The position numbers and the translations under genes are program-made. A stretch of DNA of 64,000 nucleotides, from positions 1,972,647 to 2,036,646 of the forward strand of contig JABFRP010000002.1 of assembly GCA_013141115.1 (NCBI GenBank). The letters are read 5' to 3'. Shown here piece after piece: positions 25,190-34,620 of this stretch. How positions within the stretch are numbered: position 1 is the stretch's first letter; each line of letters begins with the position of its first letter. The stretch is from Ferruginibacter sp. (GTDB lineage: Bacteria; Bacteroidota; Bacteroidia; Chitinophagales; Chitinophagaceae). The notes under the pieces are model-generated. The model did no database searches. It had not been told where the DNA came from and was given only the letters and a program-made list of their open reading frames with translations.

Positions 25190-25218
25190 GCCTCTTCCAC
25201 TTGAAGAGGCTTTTTTTT
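25190..25218 (+). terminator. Intrinsic terminator of the Cys-rich peptide gene
   Basis: GCCTCTTC (25190-25197) and GAAGAGGC (25203-25210) form a perfect 8-bp stem with a 5-base loop, followed by eight Ts. It ends just short of the stop of the convergent phosphatase gene. Confidence 0.95.
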
Positions 25219-25219
25219 G

Positions 25220-25915
25220 CTACAAAATTAATTCCAACTCCTTTAAGTGATAAATGGTGTAAGTGGACTTTACATGTGCCGTAGCATTAATATGGTTTAC
25301 AAAAATAGAATCCATGCCGGCATTTATAGCGCCCTGTATATCGGCATCTAAATTATCACCGATCATAATACTTTCTTTTAATGTTGCGCCGGCCTTGTTC
25401 ATGGCGTAATCAAAAATTTCTTTCTTCGGCTTAAGGCTGTTACTGGCTTCGGAAGTGATCATGTGGGTAAAGTATTTAGCCAAACCGCTGTTATTAATTT
25501 TACTCCATTGTGTTCTTTCAAAACCATTGGTAATTAAATGCAACACATATTTTTTATCCAGCAGGTAATCTAAAATTTCTGTGGTATGCGGAAAGAGGAT
25601 TTTTTTTACAGGCAACAGTTCTAAAAATTTTCCACTCAATTCTTTGGATAAAGGCTCATCCCCAATTTTAAAATCCAGTAAAGTGCGGTACATTCTTTTC
25701 CACTTAAGATCCTCTGCAGTAATTAAACCATTGTGGTATTTATCCCATAAAATTTCGTTGTGGTATAAATATTTGTTGTAAAAATCTTCAAACGCCGCAG
25801 CCACTTTTTTATCCAGGTCAAATAAAGCATATAGATCAGTTAATGCTGCTTTAGCATTAGCATTAAAATCCCACAGGGTATGGTCCAGATCAAAAAAAAG
25901 GTGTTTATACTTCAT
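25220..25915 (-). CDS. YjjG-family HAD nucleotidase
   Basis: A 231-residue haloacid-dehalogenase phosphatase. Motif I FFDLDHTLWDF gives the nucleophile D9 and acid D11; motif II is LITNGFERTQ; motif III is the Lys of LKPKKEIFDYA; motif IV is MIGDNLDADI. The DHTLWDF and NGFxxTQ wording matches YjjG, a pyrimidine 5'-nucleotidase that removes non-canonical nucleotides. Cytoplasmic and probably monocistronic. Confidence 0.88.
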   Translation of the reverse strand: MKYKHLFFDLDHTLWDFNANAKAALTDLYALFDLDKKVAAAFEDFYNKYLYHNEILWDKYHNGLITAEDLKWKRMYRTLLDFKIGDEPLSKELSGKFLELLPVKKILFPHTTEILDYLLDKKYVLHLITNGFERTQWSKINNSGLAKYFTHMITSEASNSLKPKKEIFDYAMNKAGATLKESIMIGDNLDADIQGAINAGMDSIFVNHINATAHVKSTYTIYHLKELELIL

Positions 25916-25977
25916 TACAGATTGTTGATTTACGATTGTAGATTTGCAAAGAAAAGCGAAATATTTAATACTTAACT

Positions 25978-26673
25978 ATGAATGTAATAATCACCGGCGC
26001 CTCAAAAGGAATTGGTAAAGCCATAGCAACAATTTTTGCAGCTAATGGCCACCACCTTGTTTTGTGCAGTCGTAATGAAGTGGCTTTGTATAAAGTAATG
26101 GAAGAATTGCAAACAAGGTTTCCATCCATTACAGTAAAAGCAAAAGCATTTGATCTAAGTACAAATGCAAAACAGTTCGGCAACTGGATAGTGGCATCCG
26201 GTATTGATGTGGATGTGCTGGTAAATAATGCCGGGGCTTTTGAACCCGGAAGTGTAAATAATGAACCCGAAGGTTTACTGGAAAGCCAAATGGCAACAAA
26301 CCTTTACAGTGCTTATCATCTTAGCCGAACAGTGTTGCCGGCAATGATGCAAACGAAGTCGGGCCATATTTTTAATATATGCTCCATCGCTTCTTTACAG
26401 GCCTATAAAAATGGCGGAGCCTACAGCATCAGCAAATTTGCCATGGATGGGTTTAGTAAAAATTTAAGGGAAGAAATGAAGGAGCACGGCATAAAAGTTA
26501 CTGCCGTTTATCCCGGAGCTGTACTAACTGATTCATGGGGTGGGTTTGATAATAGCCAACACCGGATAATGGAAGCAGATGATGTAGCAAAGATGATCTA
26601 CGCTGCCTCACAATTAAGTGCTGGTGCCTGTGTGGAGGAAATTATAATGCGGCCGCAGTTGGGAGATTTATAA
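25978..26673 (+). CDS. Short-chain dehydrogenase/reductase
   Basis: A 231-residue SDR oxidoreductase. Cofactor motif TGASKGIGKAIA (residues 6-17), NNAGAF (83-88), catalytic S136 in ICSIAS and Y149-K153 in AYSISKF. The R32-type residue after the second strand (CSRNE) favours NADPH. It resembles 3-oxoacyl reductase-like members, but the substrate cannot be fixed by sequence. It is divergent from the phosphatase gene, with 62 bases of shared upstream DNA. Confidence 0.9.
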   Translation: MNVIITGASKGIGKAIATIFAANGHHLVLCSRNEVALYKVMEELQTRFPSITVKAKAFDLSTNAKQFGNWIVASGIDVDVLVNNAGAFEPGSVNNEPEGLLESQMATNLYSAYHLSRTVLPAMMQTKSGHIFNICSIASLQAYKNGGAYSISKFAMDGFSKNLREEMKEHGIKVTAVYPGAVLTDSWGGFDNSQHRIMEADDVAKMIYAASQLSAGACVEEIIMRPQLGDL

Positions 26674-26720
26674 ATACACCCAGAGTGATTAAAAAGGATA
26701 AAATCAATTGTATTTAATTC

Positions 26721-26744
26721 GTGAAAATCTGTGTAATCCGTGGC
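26721..26744. repeat. GTGAAAATCTGTGTAATCCG-type intergenic repeat
   Basis: The 24 bases here read GTGAAAATCTGTGTAATCCG then TGGC. I recall closely similar text between genes in many Bacteroidota genomes; that is memory, not a search. Only one copy is in this window. Confidence 0.4.
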
Positions 26745-26746
26745 AA

Positions 26747-26783
26747 AATATACCAGCGAAGCTGGTATATTAACAGTTTTTTA
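26747..26783 (+). terminator. Terminator hairpin after the SDR gene
   Basis: A perfect 11-bp stem AATATACCAGC (26747-26757) with GCTGGTATATT (26761-26771) and a GAA loop, followed 4 bases later by six Ts. Confidence 0.75.
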
Positions 26784-26828
26784 AAACCGCTTATCTTATT
26801 CCATAAGTAACATCAACTTTATATCAGT

Positions 26829-26836
26829 TAAATTTG
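26829..26836 (+). promoter_or_regulatory. Promoter -7 element TAAATTTG for batD
   Basis: Perfect TAnnTTTG, 12 bases before the ATG at 26849. It overlaps an in-frame TTG at 26834, which is therefore not the start. Confidence 0.55.
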
Positions 26837-26848
26837 TATCCTTTACTT

Positions 26849-28743
26849 ATGCACTCAACTTTACAAAAAATATTTTTATTATTTTTTATACTTACCAGCC
26901 ATATGGCTATGGCGCAGGTAAAATTCACGGCTAGTGTTTCGTCTCCAAAAATATGTAAGAATGAATTTGTGCAGTTAAAACTAACTGTTGAAAATGCTAA
27001 GGATGTGCAGCAAATAACACCTCCGGCATTCAGCAATTTTATTGTGGTAAGCGGCCCTAACCAGGAAAGTGGTATGACGATGATGAATGGCGATGTAAAA
27101 CAATTTATTGCACTTACCTATATTCTTAAGCCTAAAGCCCCGGGCAATTTTAACATTGCTGCTGCCACAGCAAAAGCCGATGGCAGAGCATTAAGAAGTA
27201 ACCCGGTTGCAGTAAAAGTTAGCAATACGCTTGCAGACAATAATTCTGGAGGTAATAATTTTAACTCGCCGTTTTCCGGTATTAACCCTTATGCCGATGC
27301 TGTAACTGAAACAGCTTTTGCCGATAATATTTTACGCAAAGGAGAAAGTGCCGAAGAAAAAGTAAACAAGAATATGTTTATAAAGCTGGATATTGATAAA
27401 ACCAGCTGTTATGTTGGCGAGCCAATTATAGCAACATATAAATTATATACCCGTTTAAAAAGCGAAAGTAATTTGATCAAGAATCCTTCTTTCAATGGTT
27501 TTTCGGTTATTGATCTGCAACAACCAGATAATGTTAACTACTCACGGGAAACTATAAATGGCAGAGAGTATAATGTGTACATCATCCGCAGGGCGCAATT
27601 ATATCCTTTGCAAGCGGGTAATTGGGAATTAGAACCTGCGGAGATAGAAAATAGTATCTCTTTTATTAAAGAAGAATATGCAAGAAGGCAGAATAATTTA
27701 ATGAGTGATGTGCTAAGAGAATTTGAAGAGGCCAGCATACCTGCCGAAGGGATAGAAAACAGAAAACTAATATTGCGAAGTAAGCCAACAGTTGTAACCG
27801 TAAAAGCTTTGCCAGATGCTAATGTGCCGGTATGGTTTAAAGGTGCTGTCGGCAATTTTGCAATAGAAGCAATGCTGGAAAAAAATAACTTTACCACCGA
27901 TGATGCCGGTAAATTAAAACTGATCATCAGCGGGCAGGGAAATTTGCAATTGGTGAATAGTCCTGAAATACAATGGCCGCAAAATTTTGAGGCATTTGAA
28001 CCTGTTACCTCAGATGATTTAGTAAAAACTACTGTGCCGGTAAGCGGTAGAAAAATAATTGAGTATCCTTTTACGGTTTCTCAACCCGGTAGTTATACTT
28101 TGCCGGCAATTAAATTCAGTTATTTTGATCCTAAGCTGGGAAAGTATAAAACAGATTCTACCGGTCCGGTTTCTTTTACAGTAACCAAAGGAACCGGCGA
28201 CAAAGCAAAACCTGTTGCATTAAATAAAAAAGAGAGCGACAGTTTTTTAAATAAATTTATTAGCAACAGAAGATGGGTGGTAAGTGCGATAGTGGTATTA
28301 ATTTTATGTGGATTGATTTTTTGGCTGAAAAGAGATACAAAAAAAGAAGTTGCAATTACAAAAGAAAAATTAAAAGCAGAAGAAAAAAGAATAGCCGAAC
28401 AGCAAATTACGGAAACGATTATGCCGGAAGAAAAAAATTGGTTGGAAAATGCAGGCGGACTATTGCATGGCGAAAGCGGAGCATTTTATCACGAATTAAA
28501 TTATGTATTAAAAATTATCTGGCTAAAAAATTGCAACTGCCAATAGAAACGATCAATAAAAAAAATATTACAGAGGAACTGGATAAAAAAAATATAGCCG
28601 TTGCTACTTCTATTCAGTTACAGCAATTAATTAATGATATTGAGCTACAGCTATACGCTCCATTTGCCGAAAAAGAAAAAATGCAGGAATTGTATGAGAG
28701 TACAGCAGACATTATTCAGTTGCTGGATACTTACAAAAGTTAA
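26849..28743 (+). pseudogene. batD: BatD-family protein, frameshifted
   Basis: BatD (BatD/oxygen-tolerance family) has a signal peptide (ends MAQ), repeated beta-sandwich domains (KFTASVSSPKICKNEFVQL, then LDIDKTSCYVGEPIIATYKL), and a transmembrane helix near residue 475 (WVVSAIVVLILCGLIFWL). The frame from 26849 stops at 28546 after a nonsense tail, while the expected C-terminal helices (NYLAKKLQLPIETINKKNIT onward) continue in another frame to 28743. Adding one A to the A5 run at 28510-28514 restores a 631-residue protein. No batA, batB, batC or moxR is adjacent, which is unusual. Its restored stop shares TTAA with the convergent regulator gene. Confidence 0.85.
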
Positions 28744-29444
28744 TCCTCGGTAAATTTATAACCAATACCCCTTACCGAGTGAAAGTGTTGTGGATTGCGG
28801 CTGTCGGCTTCAAAATATTTTCTAAAGTTGAGAATAAAGTTATCAATTGTTCTTGTGGTAGGATAAACATTGTAGCCCCAAACTGCCTGTAAAATTTTTT
28901 CTCTTGTTACAACTTCATTTTTATTTTCGATAAGCAGCTTTAAAAGCATGGCCTCTTTTTTGGTAAGGGCAATTTTTTCCTGATTTTTTGAAGATCCTTC
29001 CAGTGCTTTAAAATCAATTTTATTATCTCCAAACTGGTACACTTCTGGCAAAGGTTCTTTGGTGTTAATGCGTTCGCTTTTTTTAATAAGCTTACTTACC
29101 CTCAGTAAAAGTTCTTCTAAATTAAATGGTTTGGTAAGATAGTCGTCGGCACCTTTTTTAAGCCCTAAAATTCTGTCGGCGCTACTGTTTTTTGCACTTA
29201 AAATTAAAATAGGGATATCGGGGTTTTGTAAGCGTATGGTTTCGCAAACGGTAAAGCCATCTATTTCGGGCAGCATTACATCCAACACAATTAAATTAAA
29301 ATATTCCTGCTGTACGGCTTTTAATGCTTCGGCACCATCGTATGCACCGGTTACCTCGTAACCCTCCAGTTCCAGGTTTAGTTTTAAAGCTTCATGAAGA
29401 TTTTCTTCATCTTCCACCAACAGTATAGAGAATTTTTTATCCAA
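28740..29444 (-). CDS. OmpR/PhoB-family response regulator
   Basis: A 234-residue regulator. Receiver domain (1-120): E11-D12 pocket, phosphoacceptor D55 (LIVLDVMLP), T/S at ILSAK and K in YLTKPF. The winged-helix DNA-binding domain follows (about 135-232; TKKEAMLLKLLIENKNEVVT, TRTIDNFILNFRKYFE, VRGIGYKF). It is the downstream partner of the kinase gene, separated by 4 bases. Target genes unknown; batD on the opposite strand ends at the same TTAA. Confidence 0.94.
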   Translation of the reverse strand: MDKKFSILLVEDEENLHEALKLNLELEGYEVTGAYDGAEALKAVQQEYFNLIVLDVMLPEIDGFTVCETIRLQNPDIPILILSAKNSSADRILGLKKGADDYLTKPFNLEELLLRVSKLIKKSERINTKEPLPEVYQFGDNKIDFKALEGSSKNQEKIALTKKEAMLLKLLIENKNEVVTREKILQAVWGYNVYPTTRTIDNFILNFRKYFEADSRNPQHFHSVRGIGYKFTED

Positions 29445-29448
29445 TAGA

Positions 29449-30435
29449 TTAATTTTTTTGCGCTGACGAGTTAAGCGTAATTGTAAAAATACTTCCTGTG
29501 GGATAATTGTCTGTCACAGAAATGTTACCATTATGCTGTTGTAAAATTCTTTTGGTTAAAAAAAGACCAAGGCCGGTTCCTTTAGCGGCTTTAGTGGCAG
29601 CATTACCAATTCTGTAAAACTTTACAAATACATTTTTCTTTTCTTCATCAGCAATGCCTTTGCCTTCGTCTTTTACATGTAAAGTAATAGCATTTTTGTC
29701 TTCGGCCAGCACAACAGTAATAATACTTTCTTTGGGCGAATATTTAATGGCATTTTCAATAAGGTTATTTACGGCCATTTGCAGCAGCAGCTGATCTCCA
29801 TCTGTGTATACCTGCTCTTGTATGGTGGTTTGTATAATGCGTTGCGGATAGCGGGTAACAAAATCCTGTACGCAGCCAATGGTTAGCTCACTTAAATTAA
29901 TATCTTCATTACTTATAAGAAAGTTGTTGGCTTCTATTTGCGATGAGAGCAGCATATTGTTGCATAAGGAATTCAACCGGTTGGCTTCCTGTATGGTGTT
30001 TTGTATAATGCGCTGCTGCTGACTTTCTTCCAGTTTTCTTTTTTGCAGCGTTTCTAAATTTAGTTTGGTAACAGCAATAGGTGTTTTTAATTCATGCGTA
30101 AGTGCCATCATAAAATTTTGCTGTTGCTGGCTTATTTTCAGTTGTTTTCTCACCGCTCTAAAAACAAATGCCGCACCTGCAGCAATTAAAATAAAGAAGG
30201 TAACGCCTTCGCCAATGTATTGTGCTGTTTTTCTTTTTTGTATTTGCTGTATATCTTTTACCTGTTGGTAATATTGCTGCTGGCCGGGTTGTAATTGCTG
30301 CAATTCAAAAATGGTCATTTGTTCGTTTTGACGGTTTAACTCAATAAACCACCATACCAATGCTGCAACAATATAGGCCAGTAAAAACCAGTAGATGAAA
30401 AAGATGTAGCGAATTTTTTTTGTTTTGCTTTGCAT
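29449..30435 (-). CDS. Sensor histidine kinase
   Basis: A 328-residue membrane kinase. Two helices (about 10-30 and 76-93) bracket a short, Gln-rich periplasmic loop of about 45 residues. Then come HisKA with phosphoacceptor H114 (MALTHELKTP), N-box NNLIENAIKYSP, G1 DEGKGIADEE and G2 GTGLGLFLTKRI. I chose the ATG at 30435 over one at 30498 because a perfect TACCTTTG promoter element lies between them. No HAMP or PAS domain is evident; the periplasmic sensor is too small to hint at a ligand. Partner of the regulator directly downstream. Confidence 0.93.
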   Translation of the reverse strand: MQSKTKKIRYIFFIYWFLLAYIVAALVWWFIELNRQNEQMTIFELQQLQPGQQQYYQQVKDIQQIQKRKTAQYIGEGVTFFILIAAGAAFVFRAVRKQLKISQQQQNFMMALTHELKTPIAVTKLNLETLQKRKLEESQQQRIIQNTIQEANRLNSLCNNMLLSSQIEANNFLISNEDINLSELTIGCVQDFVTRYPQRIIQTTIQEQVYTDGDQLLLQMAVNNLIENAIKYSPKESIITVVLAEDKNAITLHVKDEGKGIADEEKKNVFVKFYRIGNAATKAAKGTGLGLFLTKRILQQHNGNISVTDNYPTGSIFTITLNSSAQKN

Positions 30436-30453
30436 AACATAATAAAAGTTGAA

Positions 30454-30461
30454 CAAAGGTA
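30454..30461 (-). promoter_or_regulatory. Promoter -7 element TACCTTTG for the kinase-regulator operon
   Basis: Perfect TAnnTTTG on the minus strand, ending 18 bases before the ATG at 30435. It argues against the longer frame that starts at 30498. Confidence 0.6.
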
Positions 30462-30564
30462 TGCGGTACAAGTGAGATTGATTTTTAGCTTTTACCAAAA
30501 GCTAAAATCAACGAAATCATATTTACTGCTATGTTTGGCTTAGAATTTATACCCTTTACAAAAA

Positions 30565-31443
30565 TCAATTCCTCACATCCAACCCCCAGCTTAATTTATT
30601 TCGCAGCGTTTGTAAAAAATTGTTTTCATTAAGGCGGATGAGGTTGATACCAAAGGCTTCTTTACGTACTGCTAACTGAATTTCTTTAGTAACAAATTCT
30701 CTGCGGCTATCAAGTGTACATAAAAACCCGTCTGTTCTTCCTTCTACTTCAAAAGAAATAATATTATTATCGGGCACCACAATGGGGCGAATGTTAAGGT
30801 TATGCGGCGCAACTGGTGTAATAACAAAACTGCCGCTATCAGGAAAAACTACCGGCCCGTTACAACTGAGTGAGTAACCGGTAGAGCCCGTGGGTGTAGC
30901 TACAATTAATCCATCGGCCCAATAAGTATTTAAAAATTCTCCGTTTAAATAAGTGTGAATTTTTATCATGGAAGAAGAATCTTTTTTGAGTAATGTAAAC
31001 TCATTTAATGCATAAGGTACATCACCAAACAAAGGCACGTTAGCATCTAAATGCAGCATTGTTCTTTTATCAATAACGTAAGTGCGGTTAACCAATGCTT
31101 CAACAGCTACCTGCAATTCGCCCTTGCCCAGGTTGGCCAAAAAACCCAGCCTGCCATAATTGATACCTAAAACCGGAATACCTTTATCTCTAACCAATGT
31201 TACAGTGTCCAGTAAAGTGCCATCGCCGCCAAGGCTTATAATGCAATCAATACTTTCGTCCAGATCTTCGGATGAATTAAAAGTGGAGTATTTGTTTTTT
31301 AAGTTTACTGCCGAATAAAATGAGTTAAAAAAATCCTGAAAAAATACAGGCTCCGCATTATGCTTTTCCAGCTCGTGCAATAATAAATTAATTTCTTTAT
31401 GCTGATTATCTTCTAAGCCCCTGCTGTAAATTGCTATTTTCAT
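30565..31443 (-). CDS. nadK: NAD kinase
   Basis: A 292-residue cytoplasmic enzyme phosphorylating NAD to NADP. The ATP-site motif is LGGDGTLLDT (G72-T80, with D74). NEFTLLK and the glycine-rich IVATPTGSTGYSLSCNGP block are intact, followed by VPDNNIISFEVEGR. It lies 34 bases downstream of the Omp85-like gene on the same strand. In many Bacteroidota nadK is flanked by a CBS gene and an outer-membrane gene, as here. Confidence 0.95.
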   Translation of the reverse strand: MKIAIYSRGLEDNQHKEINLLLHELEKHNAEPVFFQDFFNSFYSAVNLKNKYSTFNSSEDLDESIDCIISLGGDGTLLDTVTLVRDKGIPVLGINYGRLGFLANLGKGELQVAVEALVNRTYVIDKRTMLHLDANVPLFGDVPYALNEFTLLKKDSSSMIKIHTYLNGEFLNTYWADGLIVATPTGSTGYSLSCNGPVVFPDSGSFVITPVAPHNLNIRPIVVPDNNIISFEVEGRTDGFLCTLDSRREFVTKEIQLAVRKEAFGINLIRLNENNFLQTLRNKLSWGLDVRN

Positions 31444-31477
31444 AAAATGTTGTTAAGCTAAAAATATTTTAGCTGTA

Positions 31478-32941
31478 CTAAAAGCCTGATTGTGTATGTA
31501 AAAATAGTCCCTTTTGGTTTAATTGATTAAAACTGTATTCGAACCTCAGATTTACATCGTAAAAGGTAAGTATATCAATACCAAAGCCACCGGTGTACAA
31601 CAGTTTGTTGTTAAGATTAGTAACAAATTGTTGCTTGTTATACGCATAACCCAGATCGGCATATGTTTTTGCAAATATGGTTAAAGGAATATAAGAGAGT
31701 GTTTTTAGTTTAAAGGGCAGGGGAATTTTAACATCCAGCACTTTCTTTTTTAAGGTTGATTTTATTAGTGCAGTGCCAACACCATCAACTACCAAATATT
31801 CCTGGCCTCTTAAATAATTATCGCCATAACCTAAACCTTTTTGATTAATATAAGCCTGGTAAAAAGGCAACCTTATTTTACCATTTAATTGTATGCTGCT
31901 GTACCATTTTTTACCAAGGTCAAAATATTTATTTAATCCGGCTTCAATGGTTAAAGAATTAATGCTACCAGTAAAACCCAACCCTTTTTTTATAATGGAA
32001 ACAAAAGCCGATTTACCTTTTGTAGCATACAATACGTTATTTAATTTAACATGCTGGTAAGTATAGGTAAGCTCCAAAATATTGGCATAGGTATTATTGG
32101 AGTTAAAATAATCAGGATTGTTGCCGGGCAGCAAAATGCTATCGCTTACTGTTAACCTGGAAAAGCCTGCATTAAAAATATGTTTATTAAAAAACCCTCT
32201 GCGTAAAGTATAACCAGCTGTTACATAAAAATTACTGCCGACAAAATTACGCCTGAGCGAATCGGAGGTATAAAATAAAAGTTTGTTATCGAAATTGGTT
32301 TTATAGGGAATTTCTTTTTTTTGAGAATAGCCGGCACCAAAAACAAACCCTTCGGTTAAAGCTTTGTTGCTGTAGGGCGCATTATAGCTAAAAGAAAAAT
32401 CTCTGCTAAAGCCATTTAAAAAATAAATACGCAGCTGATCTCTGCGGCCACTTAAATTATAGTGTACAAATTTTAAACCGTAGTTTACTCTTTTTAAACT
32501 GGCGTTATAGGTTTTTATCCATTCATTAAAATTTCTATCTACCGGTTTAAACTGTGGTACCGGGTAAATATACCAGCGTTCTCTTACATCTATAATCACC
32601 ATTATATCATAGGCAGAAAGTACTACCAACTCTACTTTTATTTCGCTAAAGAGTGTGGTGTTGTACACTTGTTGTTTTGCCTGTTGCAACTCTTTATTTA
32701 AAGAAGCTATTACAATGGAATCACCTTTTTTAAATTGTATCTCACGAAGTATAATATACTCTTTGGTTCTTTTATTGCCTTTAACAATAATGTCTTTTAT
32801 AAAAAGTTTGGCAGCGGAATCCTGAAAGGATTGTACGGTATTGGTAACAAGTATATTGTTTTGATTTTGCGCTTTTAGGTTTACCAACGGAATTAACAGG
32901 AGCAGCAATGCACAATACAATATTTTTTTGAGGCTTAGCAT
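31478..32941 (-). CDS. Omp85-like outer-membrane protein with POTRA domain
   Basis: A 487-residue exported protein: signal peptide (1-24), one POTRA-like domain (FIKDIIVKGNKRTKEYIILR, IKVELVVLSAYDIMVIIDVRE), and a beta barrel (GVGTALIKSTLKKKV, ending FDVNLRFEYSFN-type strands). Only one POTRA domain is apparent, so it is smaller than BamA and TamA. It probably works in outer-membrane assembly or lipid/protein export, but no specific role can be named. The final residues lack a clear aromatic BAM signal (FLHTQSGF ends in F). Co-directional with nadK. Confidence 0.85.
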   Translation of the reverse strand: MLSLKKILYCALLLLLIPLVNLKAQNQNNILVTNTVQSFQDSAAKLFIKDIIVKGNKRTKEYIILREIQFKKGDSIVIASLNKELQQAKQQVYNTTLFSEIKVELVVLSAYDIMVIIDVRERWYIYPVPQFKPVDRNFNEWIKTYNASLKRVNYGLKFVHYNLSGRRDQLRIYFLNGFSRDFSFSYNAPYSNKALTEGFVFGAGYSQKKEIPYKTNFDNKLLFYTSDSLRRNFVGSNFYVTAGYTLRRGFFNKHIFNAGFSRLTVSDSILLPGNNPDYFNSNNTYANILELTYTYQHVKLNNVLYATKGKSAFVSIIKKGLGFTGSINSLTIEAGLNKYFDLGKKWYSSIQLNGKIRLPFYQAYINQKGLGYGDNYLRGQEYLVVDGVGTALIKSTLKKKVLDVKIPLPFKLKTLSYIPLTIFAKTYADLGYAYNKQQFVTNLNNKLLYTGGFGIDILTFYDVNLRFEYSFNQLNQKGLFLHTQSGF

Positions 32942-33019
32942 TGCTTCGTTACTTCATAATAATGGTAGAGAATAAAAATAAATGATTATTGCTGAATTGA
33001 AAGGGGATAAGTACCACAA

Positions 33020-33682
33020 CTAAATATCAAGGTAATTCATCAGGTGGCGATAGTTTGTATGTATTTCGTTCTCAAAATTTTCGTTACCAAAATAATAGAT
33101 CACATCGTAATCATACCTTTCAAAAGTGGCTACAATAGAAGCAATTTCTTTTTTATTGATATGAATAGAAACGGTTAGCATACCAGTTTCGGGATGTACA
33201 GTGGTGTTAAGGTGTAAGATGGTAGCGTCGTTACTTTCTACAATGCGGCTTATTTCTGAAATGGCGAATTGGCTGCGTTCCATTTCTAAAACGATGATGC
33301 CTCCAATTTCGTTGGTGCCTGCAAAGTTGCCCAGCGCTTTTAACAGATCGGTGCTGGTAATAACACCCATCAATTCTTTTTCATCATTAATAACAGGCAC
33401 TACCGAAGTATCGTGTTGATTACAGTAGGTAACAGCAGTTAAAAAATGTTCATTATCATGTACGGCAGCATCAATAAAAGTTTCCTGCATTAATTCGATG
33501 GGCATTTTTTCTTCTTCGGCATCCAGCAGATCTTCTTCACTAATTAAACCAAGGAATTTATCATCGCTAACAACAGGCAGATGCGTAACACGAAAATCGT
33601 TTATTAGCTGCAGCGCTTTACTTACAGTATCCTGTAGTTTTAAGCGGGGAATGCTATTATTAATAAGTTCGATGGTTAACAT
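33020..33682 (-). CDS. CBS-domain protein
   Basis: A 220-residue cytoplasmic protein with a CBS pair (about 5-60 and 70-125; IPRLKLQDTVSKALQLINDF, ISEEDLL, MGVITSTDLL). An ACT-like C-terminal region follows (about 140-205). The layout matches AcuB-like CBS proteins, which bind adenine nucleotides and sense energy state. Target unknown. It lies upstream of the Omp85-like gene and nadK, an arrangement I regard as conserved in the phylum. Confidence 0.88.
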   Translation of the reverse strand: MLTIELINNSIPRLKLQDTVSKALQLINDFRVTHLPVVSDDKFLGLISEEDLLDAEEEKMPIELMQETFIDAAVHDNEHFLTAVTYCNQHDTSVVPVINDEKELMGVITSTDLLKALGNFAGTNEIGGIIVLEMERSQFAISEISRIVESNDATILHLNTTVHPETGMLTVSIHINKKEIASIVATFERYDYDVIYYFGNENFENEIHTNYRHLMNYLDI

Positions 33683-33765
33683 TGCTGTATTTAAAGTTTG
33701 TTACCGTGTTACTGTTAGATGATAACGAACGCCGGTTAGTAATATTATACAGACACGCAAAATTG

Positions 33766-34542
33766 TTAAACTGTTGCAGCAGGTGTTTTTAATTTATTTA
33801 AAAACTGATCCAGTATCTTATTAAACTCTTCCGGTACTTCCATCATTGGGGCATGGCCGCACTTATCTACAAAGTGCAGTTCGCTGTTGGGTATTAGGCG
33901 TTGAAATTCTTTACCAACAAAGGGAGGTGTAATGGTATCATTATTGCCCCAAATAAGGCAGGTTGGTTGTTTTATCTGGTTTAATTCTTCTCCCAAATTA
34001 TTACGGATGGCACTTTTTGCCAATGCAATAATTTTAATCACTTTTAAGCGGTTATTAGTTATTTCAAATACCTCATTCACCAGCTCATCTGTAGCCAGAT
34101 CGGGATTATAAAAAGTTAGTTGTGTTTTTTTGCGTATATATTCTTTATCGCCACGTTTTGGATAGCTATCTCCCATTCCATTTTCAAAAAGGCCGGAACT
34201 ACCTGTAAGAATAAGCGATTTAATACGTTCAGGGTGTTTTAATACATACACCAGCCCTACATGGCCCCCCAACGAATTGCCCAGTAAATGAATATTATTA
34301 TAATTACGATGCTCAATAAAACGCAATACAAATTTTTGCAATCCACCGACCGAAGTATGCAACAGATCAAGCTCCAGCAAAGGCAATAGTGGAACCACTA
34401 CCTTATTGGTTTTACTAAAATGAGCGATCAGATCGTGAAAGTTACTTAGTGCTCCAAATAAACCGTGCAGCAAAATCAGCGGTTCTCCTTCCCCTTCCTC
34501 TATAAATTTAAACTTACCGTCTTGTTTTATTTCGTAACTCAT
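33766..34542 (-). CDS. Alpha/beta hydrolase
   Basis: A 258-residue alpha/beta-fold enzyme. Nucleophile S90 (LLGNSLGGHVGL), acid D202 (IWGNNDTITPP) and base H230 (DKCGHAPMMEVPE), with the oxyanion loop at LLHGLFG (24-30). No signal peptide. The substrate is unknown; many such genes act on esters or aromatic ring-cleavage products. A -7-like TATTTTGCAG lies about 35 bases upstream of the ATG. Confidence 0.9.
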   Translation of the reverse strand: MSYEIKQDGKFKFIEEGEGEPLILLHGLFGALSNFHDLIAHFSKTNKVVVPLLPLLELDLLHTSVGGLQKFVLRFIEHRNYNNIHLLGNSLGGHVGLVYVLKHPERIKSLILTGSSGLFENGMGDSYPKRGDKEYIRKKTQLTFYNPDLATDELVNEVFEITNNRLKVIKIIALAKSAIRNNLGEELNQIKQPTCLIWGNNDTITPPFVGKEFQRLIPNSELHFVDKCGHAPMMEVPEEFNKILDQFLNKLKTPAATV

Positions 34543-34620
34543 CTGTTAGTTAAATGGTTTTCTGATTGTTATGGTTAAATCAGGAACTGCAAAATACGTT
34601 AAATAAAATAAGCGTTAAAA

